In this document: positions 9,008 to 18,038 of the stretch, in pieces | How positions within the stretch are numbered: the stretch's first letter is position 1 | How the letters are laid out: every line of letters begins with the position of its first letter | Assembly (NCBI GenBank): GCA_016235165.1 | Contig: JACRLX010000046.1 | Span: 1-64,000 of the forward strand | Length of the DNA: 64,000 nt | Reading direction: 5' to 3' | Origin: Rhodocyclales bacterium | GTDB taxonomy: Bacteria > Pseudomonadota > Gammaproteobacteria > Burkholderiales > Rhodocyclaceae | Position numbers and translations under genes: made by a program | Notes under the pieces: generated by a model | Told to the model about the DNA's origin: nothing | Databases searched by the model: none | What the model saw: the letters and a program-made list of their open reading frames with translations, nothing else

Positions 9008-10050
9008 ATTCACCTGCTCCTGACTCCATCTCCACGCCGCGACTGAGTGTTTGCATTCCGGTATACAACTTTGGTGCCTTCATCGGAGAAACGCTGAACT
9101 CGGTCCTCGGGCAAGCAGTCGCCACACCAATTGAAATCGTGATCCTTGACGGAGCATCAACCGATGACACGGAAAGCGTCGTCCGCCACTATGCGCTGCG
9201 TGATCCGAGGCTGGTCTATCACCGAATGGAGCGTAAGGGCGGGATTGACTTCGACATGGCCGAGTCGATCCGGCGCGCACGCGGCGATCACTGCTGGCTG
9301 TTCAGCGGCGATGACGTGATGCGGCCCGGATCGCTGGAACGGGTTCTGGAACTGGTCGCCGATGGCCCCGATCTCGTGCTCGGCAAGCACTCAAACTGCG
9401 ACAAGGCGATGAATTTTCTCAACGTACACCCGGTTTTCCGGGATGAGCGGCCATTCGACGTAAATCTTGCCGACACGGAGGCACGACGAGCCTACTTCGC
9501 AAACTGCTTCAACACCGAGGGACTACTTTCATTCATGAGCGGATTGGTGATAAAGCGTGCGACCTGGCTTTCGGTTCCTGATCCCGAACCTTTCATGGGG
9601 AGTTGCTGGGCCCACGCGGCGCGCGCATTCTGGCTCGCCACCACCCGACAAAGTTTCATCGTCCGCTTTGTGCCCGAGGTGCTGCTCGACAAACGAGGAG
9701 AGAACGATTCATTCCTTGACAAAGGTGTCGTGCATCGGATCAAGATCGCCGTCGATGGTTACGCGAGCATCGTCGGTCACTACTTCGGTTCCGAATCCTT
9801 CGAGCTAAGTCAGGTACCACGCATCCTGCTCAACGAGACCAACGCGATCTCCTGGCTGCACGCGAAGCACAAGGCCTACTTGAATCCGTCTGTCGAGAAT
9901 CTCACCGATCTGCTGCGCATGCACGCGTACTGCCACGTCGGAGCGCGACACGGCTGGCTCAAAGTACTCGCCTTTCGCGCCTCGATCAAGCCGATCCTGC
10001 TGCCGGCCGCAGCGATGCGCTTCTGGCTGCGTCGTCGCTACGGTATCTGA
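9004..10050 (+). CDS. Glycosyltransferase family 2
   Basis: A 348-residue GT2 enzyme with N-terminal LSVCIPVYNFGAFIGETL and CWLFSGDDVMRPGSLERVL near residue 100, which carries the metal-binding acidic pair. It is translationally coupled to the GT2 at 7865. It ends 6 bp before the convergent gene at 10057, so the first plus-strand block of the cluster stops here. Donor and acceptor are unknown. Confidence 0.86.
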   Translation: MNSPAPDSISTPRLSVCIPVYNFGAFIGETLNSVLGQAVATPIEIVILDGASTDDTESVVRHYALRDPRLVYHRMERKGGIDFDMAESIRRARGDHCWLFSGDDVMRPGSLERVLELVADGPDLVLGKHSNCDKAMNFLNVHPVFRDERPFDVNLADTEARRAYFANCFNTEGLLSFMSGLVIKRATWLSVPDPEPFMGSCWAHAARAFWLATTRQSFIVRFVPEVLLDKRGENDSFLDKGVVHRIKIAVDGYASIVGHYFGSESFELSQVPRILLNETNAISWLHAKHKAYLNPSVENLTDLLRMHAYCHVGARHGWLKVLAFRASIKPILLPAAAMRFWLRRRYGI

Positions 10051-10056
10051 CGAAGA

Positions 10057-11829
10057 TCAGATCCCAAGCCGGACGGCGATCTTGCGTAGCGGCTCAGTCA
10101 CACGCCAACTGCGCGAGTACAGCAGTGCGCAGATCGTCGCATGCTGGCGCACGGTCAGATCGCGCAGCATCCGCACCCGCTCTCGATCGAGACTTCGGTC
10201 AAATTCAACCTCGGCGGCATCGATATGCGCGCGCTTGCGGAACACCAGTGTGGCGAAACCGTAGCGCGACCCCTCGTACTCGAAATCGGGCGTGGCATCG
10301 ATCCAGTGCGGTGCGTCCAACAAGTCGCAACCGTGCAGCAGCGGCAACAAGCGACCGAGCAGGTCGACATTGGTATACAGGCGTTGATCGACTACCGGCT
10401 TGGGATCGCCGATCAGCCAGTCGTCCCGGAAATCCAAGGTAAGAATCGCCACCCCGCCGGGTGCCAAGAGATCGCGAATCTGTTCCAAAAACAGCTCGTC
10501 GTCGGGCACATGCTCGATCACCGAGGTCGAGAAGATCGCCTCGTATTGCCGCTGCCGACGCGCCGATGACCGGCAGAAACCGTCAAGATCGCAGTTGAGT
10601 TCGGGGTCGATTGCATCGATCAGATAACCCAGCCCGCGCAACGCCTCGCACGCGGTGTCCTCGAAGGCGCCTACGCACAGTATTCGCGGTGCGCCCTCGG
10701 CCGGCTTCAGCGCCCTCACCGCCTCCATGACAAACGCCTGCTGGACATTGGCACGAGGAATCTTTCGCGCCATGGTTTCCGGCGCCAAGCGCCGAATTTC
10801 GGCAATGGCCGAGGCGTAACGCGCGCGCGCATCATCGTCCAGCACCCCGTTCCAGCGCGCCTCTCCAACGCGCACTTCCTGGGCCAGGATCGATTGGACT
10901 ATTGCCTCGTAACGCTCTCTCAGCACTGCCGGTGACCATGCCGCCTTGACTTCCAGTATTTCGCTCGGGCCGGCAATGAGTATGGAGTGCAGGGATCCGA
11001 CGGCGACCCGGCAACCCGGAGCCGCGGCATGCAGCGCCCTAAACATTCGCGAATCCGAAACGGCAACCGGGCGCCCGGCAGCTACCGCGAGATCGACGAC
11101 GCTGGAAACGCCCCGACCGGGCTGGTCATCGTAGAGGAATGCGTTCAACGAGTTGCCCGCGAGAAAGTCCAGCAATGCCTCCTCGTCGAGAAAATCGTGG
11201 CTGACGTCAAGCACGATTCCCGGCTTCTCCACCAACGCTCGACAACGAGCAGCGATGGCGCGTGCGGCGGCGCCGTCGGGATCGGCAAAAGCCGACGGCG
11301 GCATGTGGAGCCGGATTCTTGCGTGTTCGAACTCGCGCTGGACCAGGTCGACGATATGCTCAAAGCCCTTGCCGCCGCTGGCAAAACCAAAGCTGCCGAC
11401 GATGATCGGCATCGCCGCGGTTGACGACGGCGGAATAAACTCCGGCGCCAGCCGCGGCGTCGGAAACAGATTCGGCAGCCGGCTGATCACCGTCGGATCG
11501 GGCAGTATCCGATAGGTAAACAATTCCGAGGCCGCAACGAAGCAGTCGCCGTGGTCGAATTCGTGCACGATGCCGGCGACCGGGCACGGACAGGCGCGGA
11601 CTGCTGCCCGCGTCAACCAGGACATCGTCAGCGGATGGTGGTTGGCGATCACCAGTCGTGGCTCGACAGTCGCCAGCGCAGAGGCGAATTCGGCGGAGCC
11701 ATCGATTTCGCTGTAATGGAAATCGATGGCCACCGATGGCGCCAGCGCCTTCGCCAGGCCAAGCCCGAACTGGTAGACACCGCAAAGGCGGCGAGTGTGA
11801 TTGATCAGCAATACGCGTGGGGCGACCAT
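10057..11829 (-). CDS. Glycosyltransferase-like protein fused to a SAM methyltransferase domain
   Basis: A 590-residue protein and the only minus-strand gene inside the polysaccharide cluster. Residues 1-360 resemble a family 4-type glycosyltransferase (PRVLLINHTRRLCGVYQFG at the start; IIVGSFGFASGGKGFEHIV in the middle; YDDQPGRGVSSVVDLAVAAG as the donor-site region). Residues 385-540 look like a class I methyltransferase: a degraded glycine motif CVGAFEDTACEALRGLGY, then FSTSVIEHVPDDELFLEQI and LLAPGGVAILTLDF. The start at 11829 follows a GGAG ribosome-binding site; longer in-frame starts run antisense into the next gene. Both reactions are inferred. Confidence 0.75.
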   Translation of the reverse strand: MVAPRVLLINHTRRLCGVYQFGLGLAKALAPSVAIDFHYSEIDGSAEFASALATVEPRLVIANHHPLTMSWLTRAAVRACPCPVAGIVHEFDHGDCFVAASELFTYRILPDPTVISRLPNLFPTPRLAPEFIPPSSTAAMPIIVGSFGFASGGKGFEHIVDLVQREFEHARIRLHMPPSAFADPDGAAARAIAARCRALVEKPGIVLDVSHDFLDEEALLDFLAGNSLNAFLYDDQPGRGVSSVVDLAVAAGRPVAVSDSRMFRALHAAAPGCRVAVGSLHSILIAGPSEILEVKAAWSPAVLRERYEAIVQSILAQEVRVGEARWNGVLDDDARARYASAIAEIRRLAPETMARKIPRANVQQAFVMEAVRALKPAEGAPRILCVGAFEDTACEALRGLGYLIDAIDPELNCDLDGFCRSSARRQRQYEAIFSTSVIEHVPDDELFLEQIRDLLAPGGVAILTLDFRDDWLIGDPKPVVDQRLYTNVDLLGRLLPLLHGCDLLDAPHWIDATPDFEYEGSRYGFATLVFRKRAHIDAAEVEFDRSLDRERVRMLRDLTVRQHATICALLYSRSWRVTEPLRKIAVRLGI

Positions 11830-11977
11830 GGACGAGCTCCGTAACATTCGCGGGCATCGCCCGGCGCGGCGCAGAGAGGAAAAATTCTCATGATCTGGGC
11901 GACAATCAGCCTCCGCGAGACATCGAATATACTTGAAACCCCGCCCGCTTTTGGGTCGCCCACCCGCCCTTTCCACC

Positions 11978-13222
11978 ATGGTTTCGCGCATTGAATCCTG
12001 CCGCTTGTGCGGCAATTCGAATCTGGTTCCGATCATCGATCTGGGCGAACAATATCTCACCGGCGTTTTCCCGCCCACCCGCGACGAATCGCTCACGCGA
12101 GGTCCGCTACGCCTGGTCAAGTGCCATGGGAACGAAAAGGTCTGCGGACTGCTGCAACTCGAGCACAGCTTCGACCTCAACGAAATGTACGGCGCCAACT
12201 ATGGCTACCGCTCGGGACTCAATGCCAGCATGGTCCGCCATCTGCATGGCAAAGTCGCTCGTATCCGGGAGCGCGTCGACCTGACCGAAGGCGATCTGGT
12301 GGTCGACATCGGCTCCAATGACGGCACTACGCTTGGTGCCTATCCAGACAACTTGCTGCTGGTCGGCATCGATCCGACCAGCAGCAAGTTTCGCCAGTAT
12401 TACGCACCCCATGTGCGGTTGATCCCGAGCTTTTTTTCCGCCGCCGCGCTGGCGGCGGAGTTTCCGGGAATCCGGGCCAAGGTCGTGACCTCGTTCTCGA
12501 TGTTCTACGACCTTGAGGCTCCGCTCGACTTTGCCCGAGAAATTGCCAGCATTCTCGATCCGCAGGGTATCTGGGTTTTCGAGCAGAGCTACATGCCGCT
12601 GATGCTGGAGCGCACCGCCTACGATACGATCTGCCACGAACATCTCGAGTATTACGGATTGCACCAGATCGCCTGGATTCTCGAACGCGCCGGACTTCGG
12701 CTCATCGACGTCGAGCTCAATGACGTGAACGGCGGCAGCTTCTCGGTGGTCGCAGCCCAAGGCGACTCCTCACTGCCCGCGAACGACGAGCATATCGCGC
12801 AAATCCTGGCAGACGAAGCCTCGCGAGGCCTGATCGACAGCCTTGAGCCCTATCGGGCCTTCAGCGCCCGCGTGGACCTTAACCGCCAAGTGCTCCAGGA
12901 ATTCCTCGCTATGCGACGGCTTCACGGAGAAAGGGTATTTGGATTAGGAGCATCGACCAAAGGTAATGTGATGCTGCAAAGCTGCGGCCTCGGCCCCGGC
13001 CATATCGTAGCCATCGGCGAGATAAACCCGGACAAGTTCGGCTCGGTGACTCCGGGAAGCTGGATTCCGATAATTAACGAAAAGGAAGTGCTGGCAGCCG
13101 ATCCGGACTACCTGCTGATCATGCCTTGGCATTTTCGCGAATTCATGCTGCGAAATCCGGCCTACGCGGGCCGACGCCTGGTATTCCCACTGCCAACACT
13201 GGAAATAGTCAATCTGCCGTGA
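11978..13222 (+). CDS. Sugar C-methyltransferase (zinc-binding, TylC3/NovU-like)
   Basis: A 414-residue three-domain enzyme. The N-terminal putative zinc-binding domain begins CRLCGN and includes the GEQYLTGVFPP motif. The SAM-binding core has VVDIGSNDGTTLGAYP near residue 105. The C-terminal domain carries GLGASTKGNVMLQ and INPDKFGSVTPGSWIPI, as in 3-C- and 5-C-methyltransferases acting on NDP-4-ketosugars. Loss of a 4-keto intermediate into branched sugars fits the RfbG/RfbH context. ATG 11978 matches the family N-terminus; an upstream in-frame TTG is not needed. The stop overlaps the next start (GTGA). Confidence 0.88.
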   Translation: MVSRIESCRLCGNSNLVPIIDLGEQYLTGVFPPTRDESLTRGPLRLVKCHGNEKVCGLLQLEHSFDLNEMYGANYGYRSGLNASMVRHLHGKVARIRERVDLTEGDLVVDIGSNDGTTLGAYPDNLLLVGIDPTSSKFRQYYAPHVRLIPSFFSAAALAAEFPGIRAKVVTSFSMFYDLEAPLDFAREIASILDPQGIWVFEQSYMPLMLERTAYDTICHEHLEYYGLHQIAWILERAGLRLIDVELNDVNGGSFSVVAAQGDSSLPANDEHIAQILADEASRGLIDSLEPYRAFSARVDLNRQVLQEFLAMRRLHGERVFGLGASTKGNVMLQSCGLGPGHIVAIGEINPDKFGSVTPGSWIPIINEKEVLAADPDYLLIMPWHFREFMLRNPAYAGRRLVFPLPTLEIVNLP

Positions 13223-14160
13223 TCCGCCGGAGCTTGATTGTGGGCGGCGGTGGTCAGGATGGCACACTACTGAGTGCAGCGTTGAGAGCTCGTGGCGATC
13301 AGGTTGCAATTTTGAAAAGAGGCGATCTGGAGATCGACAACCCGGCAAGTGTCGCTTCCTGTATCGGCCAAGTGCTTCCCGATGAAGTCTATTTCCTTGC
13401 GGCACACCATCAATCCTCGGAGGAGTCGATCATCGATGATGGGGAACTGTTTCTGACCAGCACGCAAGTGAATTTCACGTCCGCGGTAAACTTCCTCGCC
13501 GCCCTTGCCCGCCAGCGGCCCAATGCCCGCTTTTTCTACGCCGCTTCGTCGTTGATTTTCGGCGCTTCCGACGGCAGGCTTCAGGACGAACATACTCCGC
13601 CGCGCCCCCAAACCGCGTACGGTATTACCAAACTGGCCGGGCTGCTTGCCTGCCGGCGCTACCGCGAAATTCATGGCCTACACGCCAGCGTCGGCATCCT
13701 CTACAACCACGAATCTTCCCTGCGACCGACTAGCTTTCTGTCACGCAAGATTGCCGTGGCCGTTGCACGAATTGCCCGCACCGGTCAAGGTGAGCTGGCA
13801 CTTGGTGATCTCGACGCACGTGTGGACTGGGGTTACGCGCCCGACTATGTCGACGCGATGATTCGCATCGTCGCCCAGGATTTGCCCGACGAATACATTG
13901 TCGCAAGTGGCGAGGCCCATTCCGTTCGTGAGTTCGCCGAACACGCTTTCTCCGTTGTCGGCCTCGATTACCGCAGTCATGTGCGGGCCGCACCCAATTT
14001 GCTTCATCGGCGTCTACCGCCAAGAGTTGGGAGCCCAAATAAGCTAATGGCTGCCACCGGGTGGAGACCTTCGGTTGATTTCGCCACCATGGTGCGCTTG
14101 ATGGTAAACGCGGAGCTTGCTGCGGAGGAAGCAACTGGCCATGAATCCGATCCAAGTTGA
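13219..14160 (+). CDS. GDP-mannose 4,6-dehydratase-like SDR enzyme
   Basis: A 313-residue extended SDR protein starting at GTG and overlapping the methyltransferase by 4 bp. The glycine motif is GGGGQDGTLLSAAL, close to the GxxGQDGxxL pattern of Gmd. The catalytic region is AASSLIFG followed by AYGITK (YxxxK). The stretch YNHESSLRPTSFLSRKI parallels the Gmd signature NHESPRR..FVTRKI. It may therefore handle a GDP- or CDP-4-keto-6-deoxy sugar. It is about 30 residues shorter than typical Gmd, so substrate and even reaction (dehydratase versus reductase) are uncertain. Confidence 0.78.
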   Translation: MIRRSLIVGGGGQDGTLLSAALRARGDQVAILKRGDLEIDNPASVASCIGQVLPDEVYFLAAHHQSSEESIIDDGELFLTSTQVNFTSAVNFLAALARQRPNARFFYAASSLIFGASDGRLQDEHTPPRPQTAYGITKLAGLLACRRYREIHGLHASVGILYNHESSLRPTSFLSRKIAVAVARIARTGQGELALGDLDARVDWGYAPDYVDAMIRIVAQDLPDEYIVASGEAHSVREFAEHAFSVVGLDYRSHVRAAPNLLHRRLPPRVGSPNKLMAATGWRPSVDFATMVRLMVNAELAAEEATGHESDPS

Positions 14161-14268
14161 TACATTGGCGTATGCTTAGACAACAGCTTTCGGGTGTAAC
14201 TAACCACTTTCCCGAGTCGATTTGCAACATGTTTTGAATCGATTGTTGCCAGGCCTAGCGAAAACTCC

Positions 14269-14808
14269 ATGCAACGTGTCCTCGTCACCGGCGGCGCCGG
14301 ATTCCTCGGCTCACATCTCTGCGATCGAATCATCGCGCGAGGCGGCGACGTATTGTGCGTGGACAACTTCTTTACCGGGACAAAGCGCAACATCGCGCAT
14401 CTGTTGAGCAAGCCATGGTTCGAATTGATGCGTCATGACGTGACCTTCCCTCTCTATGTCGAAGTCGGCCACATCTTCAACCTGGCCTGCCCGGCGAGCC
14501 CGATCCACTATCAGCATGATCCCGTGCGGACGACCAAGACCAGCGTGCATGGCACGATCAACAAGCTGGGACTGGCCAGGCGCGGCAACCCCGTAGAATT
14601 CACCATGCTCGAACTCGCCGAGAAAGTCATCGGCATCGTCGGCGGATCGTCCAGGCTCAGCTTCAAGCCCCTGCCGCAGGACGATCCGCGGCAACGGCAA
14701 CCGGATATTGCCCTGGCGACAAAGGCACTGGACTGGGCCCCCAAGATAAGCCTCGATGACGGCTTGAAGGAAACCGTTGCCTACTTTCGCCAAGTGCTTG
14801 CGCAATAA
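14269..14808 (+). pseudogene. UDP-glucuronate decarboxylase with a large in-frame internal deletion
   Basis: The open frame encodes 179 residues, against about 310-320 for bacterial UXS. The N-terminal half is normal: RVLVTGGAGFLGSHL, then FNLACPASPIHYQ and KTSVHGTINKLGLARR. The C-terminal end is also normal from GNPVEFTMLELAEKV to the end (KPLPQDDPRQRQPDI, DGLKETVAYFR). About 135 residues between them are absent, including the catalytic YxxxK and the substrate-binding region. The two parts are joined in frame near position 14581. As read it should be inactive. A collapsed assembly could produce the same picture, so the deletion needs read-level support. Confidence 0.85.
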
Positions 14809-14824
14809 GCGCAGGGGCCGATCC

Positions 14825-14853
14825 GGAATCGCCGTGGTACCAGCGCCGACTTT
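14825..14853 (+). repeat. Dispersed repeat, copy 1
   Basis: A 29-bp element with core ACCAGCGCCGACTTT preceded by ATCGCCGT, placed just upstream of the thiamine-diphosphate gene start. It differs at one base from the copy at 53375-53403. It forms only an imperfect palindrome (TCG..CG..CG..CGA), so it is REP-like rather than a clean hairpin. Confidence 0.75.
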
Positions 14854-14856
14854 GCC

Positions 14857-16650
14857 ATGACGACGGTTGCCTCCCACCTCGCACATTGCCTTTCTCGGCA
14901 CGGCGCGAAGCATGTGTTCATGGTCACCGGCGGCGGCGCCATGTTCCTCAATGACGCCTTCGCCCACGAACCGGGCCTGACGCCGGTCTGCTTCCATCAT
15001 GAACAGGCCGCGGCGATGGCAGCGGAGGCTTATGCGCGCATCGCCGACCACCCGCCGGTGCTGAATGTCACCACGGGGCCTGGCGGCATCAACGCGCTCA
15101 ACGGCGTGTTCGGCGCCTGGACCGATTCGGTGCCGATGATCGTCGTCTCCGGCCAGGTCAAACGCGCCACCTGCCTCGCCACCACGCCCGTGCCGGGCCT
15201 GCGCCAGTTGGGCGACCAGGAGGGCGAGATCGTGCCCATGGCGCGCGGCATCACCAAGTATGCCGCCGTGGTGGAGCGCGCCGAGGATCTCGCCTGGCAC
15301 CTCGACCAGGCCCTGCACCACGCCTTTGCCGACCGCCCCGGCCCGGTCTGGCTGGACATCCCGATCGACGTTCAGAGTGCCACGATCGCCCCCGAAACAC
15401 TGCGCCGCTGGACGCCGCCCGCCACCGCGCCCTCATCCTGCGCGGTCGCGGTGGCGGAGGTGATTCGGCGTCTGCGCGGGGCCAAACGACCGGTAATCCT
15501 GGCCGGCACCGGCGTGCGCGCAGCACGTGCCGTTGCAGAATTTGAACGCGTGATCCGCCGGCTGGGCATCCCGGTCACCACCGCCTGGACCCATGACCTG
15601 ATCGCCAGCGACGACCCGCTGTATTGCGGACGACCCGGCAGCATCGGCACCCGTGCCGGCAACTTCACGGTGCAAAGCGCCGACCTGCTGCTGGTGCTCG
15701 GCAGCCGGCTCAACATCCGCCAGGTGGGCTACAACTGGCAGGCCTTCGCGCCACGCGCCTTCAAGATCCAGATCGACGTCGATCCGGCGGAACTGCAAAA
15801 ACCGACGGTGAAACCGGACTTGCCGGTGCAAGCGGATCTCAAGGCGTTTCTCGGGGCGCTCGACCACGAACTGGCGAGTTGGATGCCGCAGGCGGTACAC
15901 CTGGAGTGGCTGGCCTGGTGCCGCCGGCGCGTCGCCGACTACCCGGTGGTGCAAGACCATCAACGCGAGTTCAAAGGAAAGATCAATCCCTACCACTTCG
16001 TCGAGGAATTGTTCGCGCAGCTCGATGGCGACGATATCGTCGCCTGCGGCAATGCCACGGCGACCATCGTTCCCTTCCAGGCCAGCAGCATCAAGCCGGG
16101 GATGAGAATGTTCTCGAACTCAGGCAGCGCCTCGATGGGCTACGACGTCCCGGCCGCCATCGGCGCCTGGTTCGGGGCTCTTGCGGTGCGCGGCACGCAG
16201 AGGCGGATCATCTGCCTAGCCGGTGACGGCAGCATCATGATGAACCTGCAGGAACTGCAGACCATCGCCCATCACCGCATGCCGGTGAAGATCTTCGTCC
16301 TCAACAATCGCGGCTACCTGTCGATCCGCTCCTCGCAGGCCAACTTCTTCGGCCGGCTCGTGGGCGAAAGTCCAGACAACGGCGTCGGCTTTCCTGATTT
16401 CGTCGCCGTCGCCACCGCCTTCGGCATCCCGGCGCGCCGTCTCGCCAGCGCCGACTTTGCCATCGCCATCGAAGACGTGCTGGCGGCCGAGGGACCGCAG
16501 TTGTGCGACGTGATCCTCGACCCAAGCCAGGGCTTCGAGCCGCGCATGAGCTCGCGCAAGCTGCCCGACGGCAGCATCGTCACGCCACCGCTGGAGGACA
16601 TGTTTCCTTTCTTGAGCAGAGAGGAACTGGCGGCCAGTATCCGTCGCTGA
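14857..16650 (+). CDS. Thiamine-diphosphate enzyme of the acetolactate synthase family, possibly YerE-like
   Basis: A 597-residue ThDP enzyme. The cofactor-activating glutamate lies in CFHHEQAAAMAAEAYAR near residue 50. A central FAD/nucleotide-type domain follows (residues 190-330). The ThDP/Mg motif GDGSIMMN..NN is near residues 455-483. Biosynthetic acetolactate synthase is unlikely because no small subunit is adjacent and the gene sits in a sugar cluster. In Yersinia, YerE adds a two-carbon unit from pyruvate to CDP-4-keto-3,6-dideoxyglucose, which RfbG and RfbH here could supply. That assignment is inference; the enzyme family is secure. Confidence 0.85.
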   Translation: MTTVASHLAHCLSRHGAKHVFMVTGGGAMFLNDAFAHEPGLTPVCFHHEQAAAMAAEAYARIADHPPVLNVTTGPGGINALNGVFGAWTDSVPMIVVSGQVKRATCLATTPVPGLRQLGDQEGEIVPMARGITKYAAVVERAEDLAWHLDQALHHAFADRPGPVWLDIPIDVQSATIAPETLRRWTPPATAPSSCAVAVAEVIRRLRGAKRPVILAGTGVRAARAVAEFERVIRRLGIPVTTAWTHDLIASDDPLYCGRPGSIGTRAGNFTVQSADLLLVLGSRLNIRQVGYNWQAFAPRAFKIQIDVDPAELQKPTVKPDLPVQADLKAFLGALDHELASWMPQAVHLEWLAWCRRRVADYPVVQDHQREFKGKINPYHFVEELFAQLDGDDIVACGNATATIVPFQASSIKPGMRMFSNSGSASMGYDVPAAIGAWFGALAVRGTQRRIICLAGDGSIMMNLQELQTIAHHRMPVKIFVLNNRGYLSIRSSQANFFGRLVGESPDNGVGFPDFVAVATAFGIPARRLASADFAIAIEDVLAAEGPQLCDVILDPSQGFEPRMSSRKLPDGSIVTPPLEDMFPFLSREELAASIRR

Positions 16651-16661
16651 AATCAACCCTG

Positions 16662-18038
16662 ATGCCGAATCGTATCGTCGCTCCCGGATGCCCTGGCTTC
16701 AGTCCGCGGCACCTCCTCATCACGGCAGTCGCACTTGTCCTGGCCATGACATTGGCAAACGGGCTGTACTTTGACCTGCGCGCTGCGCTGGGCCAAGGCC
16801 AAGGCAGCTTTCTGCCCGGACCGAAAGACCGCTTCGCGGATATCGTGAAGGTCGCCCTGTCGTTCAAGACGGTCACGGGACACTTGGTGGAGTCGCCGGT
16901 TATAGAAACATGGCCAGCTATCTACCGAGACTATCTGCTGCGAAATCCCTATGGAGACATTTCCAACCTGGCTGCAGGCAAGCTGACGCATTTCCACCAT
17001 CCGCCGCTTTCCCAACTGCTGTTCACCCTTGCCGGAATATACATAGCCGTGACGGGCAGCCCGACCTCGCTACTCTGGATCTGTTTCGGACTTTACGCTT
17101 GGTTCGTAATCGCTCTCGCGCAACGCCTGCACCCAACCAACGGCGGAACGGATGCCCCAGCCCTGGTCGCGGTCACCCTGCTCTGCTTCGCGTCCTATCC
17201 GGCAATGTTGGTGTTCTTGCGCGGCAATTACCTCGCCGGATACACTTCCCTGCTGATTACCCTGTTTCTCGTCGATTGCCTCGGTCGCCGGCAAATCGGC
17301 CTTGCATCGCTCGTGGCCCTGGCGGTAGCGATCAACCTGCGGCCGACCGCGACCATCTTCCTCCTTGCCCTGCCGGCAAGCCTGGAGCCAAAGCAGTCCC
17401 TGCGCATGTTATTGACGGTCTGCCTGCTGGCGACGGGAATGTTCCTGATCGCCCTCCTAGCTGAAAGCACGATCTACCCCGATTACAGCCTCGCCAGCTT
17501 CCTGAGAGGCCTCGAAATCTATAAGGAACACTACATTTTCGGCCGCGGCGGCGATGGGGGAAACGCGTCGCTATGGGCCCTGATCAAAAACGGAGCGACG
17601 ATCAGCGGCGCAATTTTCGACTACTATCCTGAGGAACTCGGGCGAATATTCGCGGCCGGTTCCGCCTTTTTGCTTCTGGTCAGCATGAAGAAACTGCTGC
17701 ACCCGGATCGAAGCGAGGTGTGCACCGCGTTCATTCTGGTATCACTCTATGTGCTGTTGGCCCCAGTCACGGCGGAGTACCATCTGCTGGTACTGATTTC
17801 CCCCTTGTTGATACTACATATTCACGGACTGGAGTCCTCCCGCGCTGGCCTCTGGATTGTTTTTCTTGCCTCAGCACTTCTGCTCTCGCCAAAGAACTAT
17901 GTTTTTGTTGACGACCTCTCGCTCCAAACGATACTGAATCCTGTCGTGTTGCTGCTAGCATTGATCATGGTTCCTCATGAGACACCAAAGCGGGAGAGCG
18001 GGCGAGAACCTCCAGCGCAGCAGGCCAATCGAAAATGA
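16662..18038 (+). CDS. Polytopic membrane glycosyltransferase-like protein (DUF2029/GT87-like)
   Basis: A 458-residue integral membrane protein with about ten hydrophobic segments, starting with LLITAVALVLAMTLANGLYF. A periplasmic loop after the first segment carries the KLTHFHHPPLSQLLF stretch, typical of polyprenyl-phosphate-sugar-dependent GT-C enzymes. It is followed, with a 4-bp overlap, by a polyprenyl-phosphate glycosyltransferase gene, the expected supplier of such a donor. Together they could add a side-branch sugar in the periplasm. The acceptor is not known. Confidence 0.72.
   Translation: MPNRIVAPGCPGFSPRHLLITAVALVLAMTLANGLYFDLRAALGQGQGSFLPGPKDRFADIVKVALSFKTVTGHLVESPVIETWPAIYRDYLLRNPYGDISNLAAGKLTHFHHPPLSQLLFTLAGIYIAVTGSPTSLLWICFGLYAWFVIALAQRLHPTNGGTDAPALVAVTLLCFASYPAMLVFLRGNYLAGYTSLLITLFLVDCLGRRQIGLASLVALAVAINLRPTATIFLLALPASLEPKQSLRMLLTVCLLATGMFLIALLAESTIYPDYSLASFLRGLEIYKEHYIFGRGGDGGNASLWALIKNGATISGAIFDYYPEELGRIFAAGSAFLLLVSMKKLLHPDRSEVCTAFILVSLYVLLAPVTAEYHLLVLISPLLILHIHGLESSRAGLWIVFLASALLLSPKNYVFVDDLSLQTILNPVVLLLALIMVPHETPKRESGREPPAQQANRK

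Noticed and set aside
14857-16650. Biosynthetic acetolactate synthase large subunit (ilvB)
   Set aside because: No ilvN or ilvC next to it and it lies within a sugar gene cluster; kept as a ThDP enzyme of that family with a different likely role.
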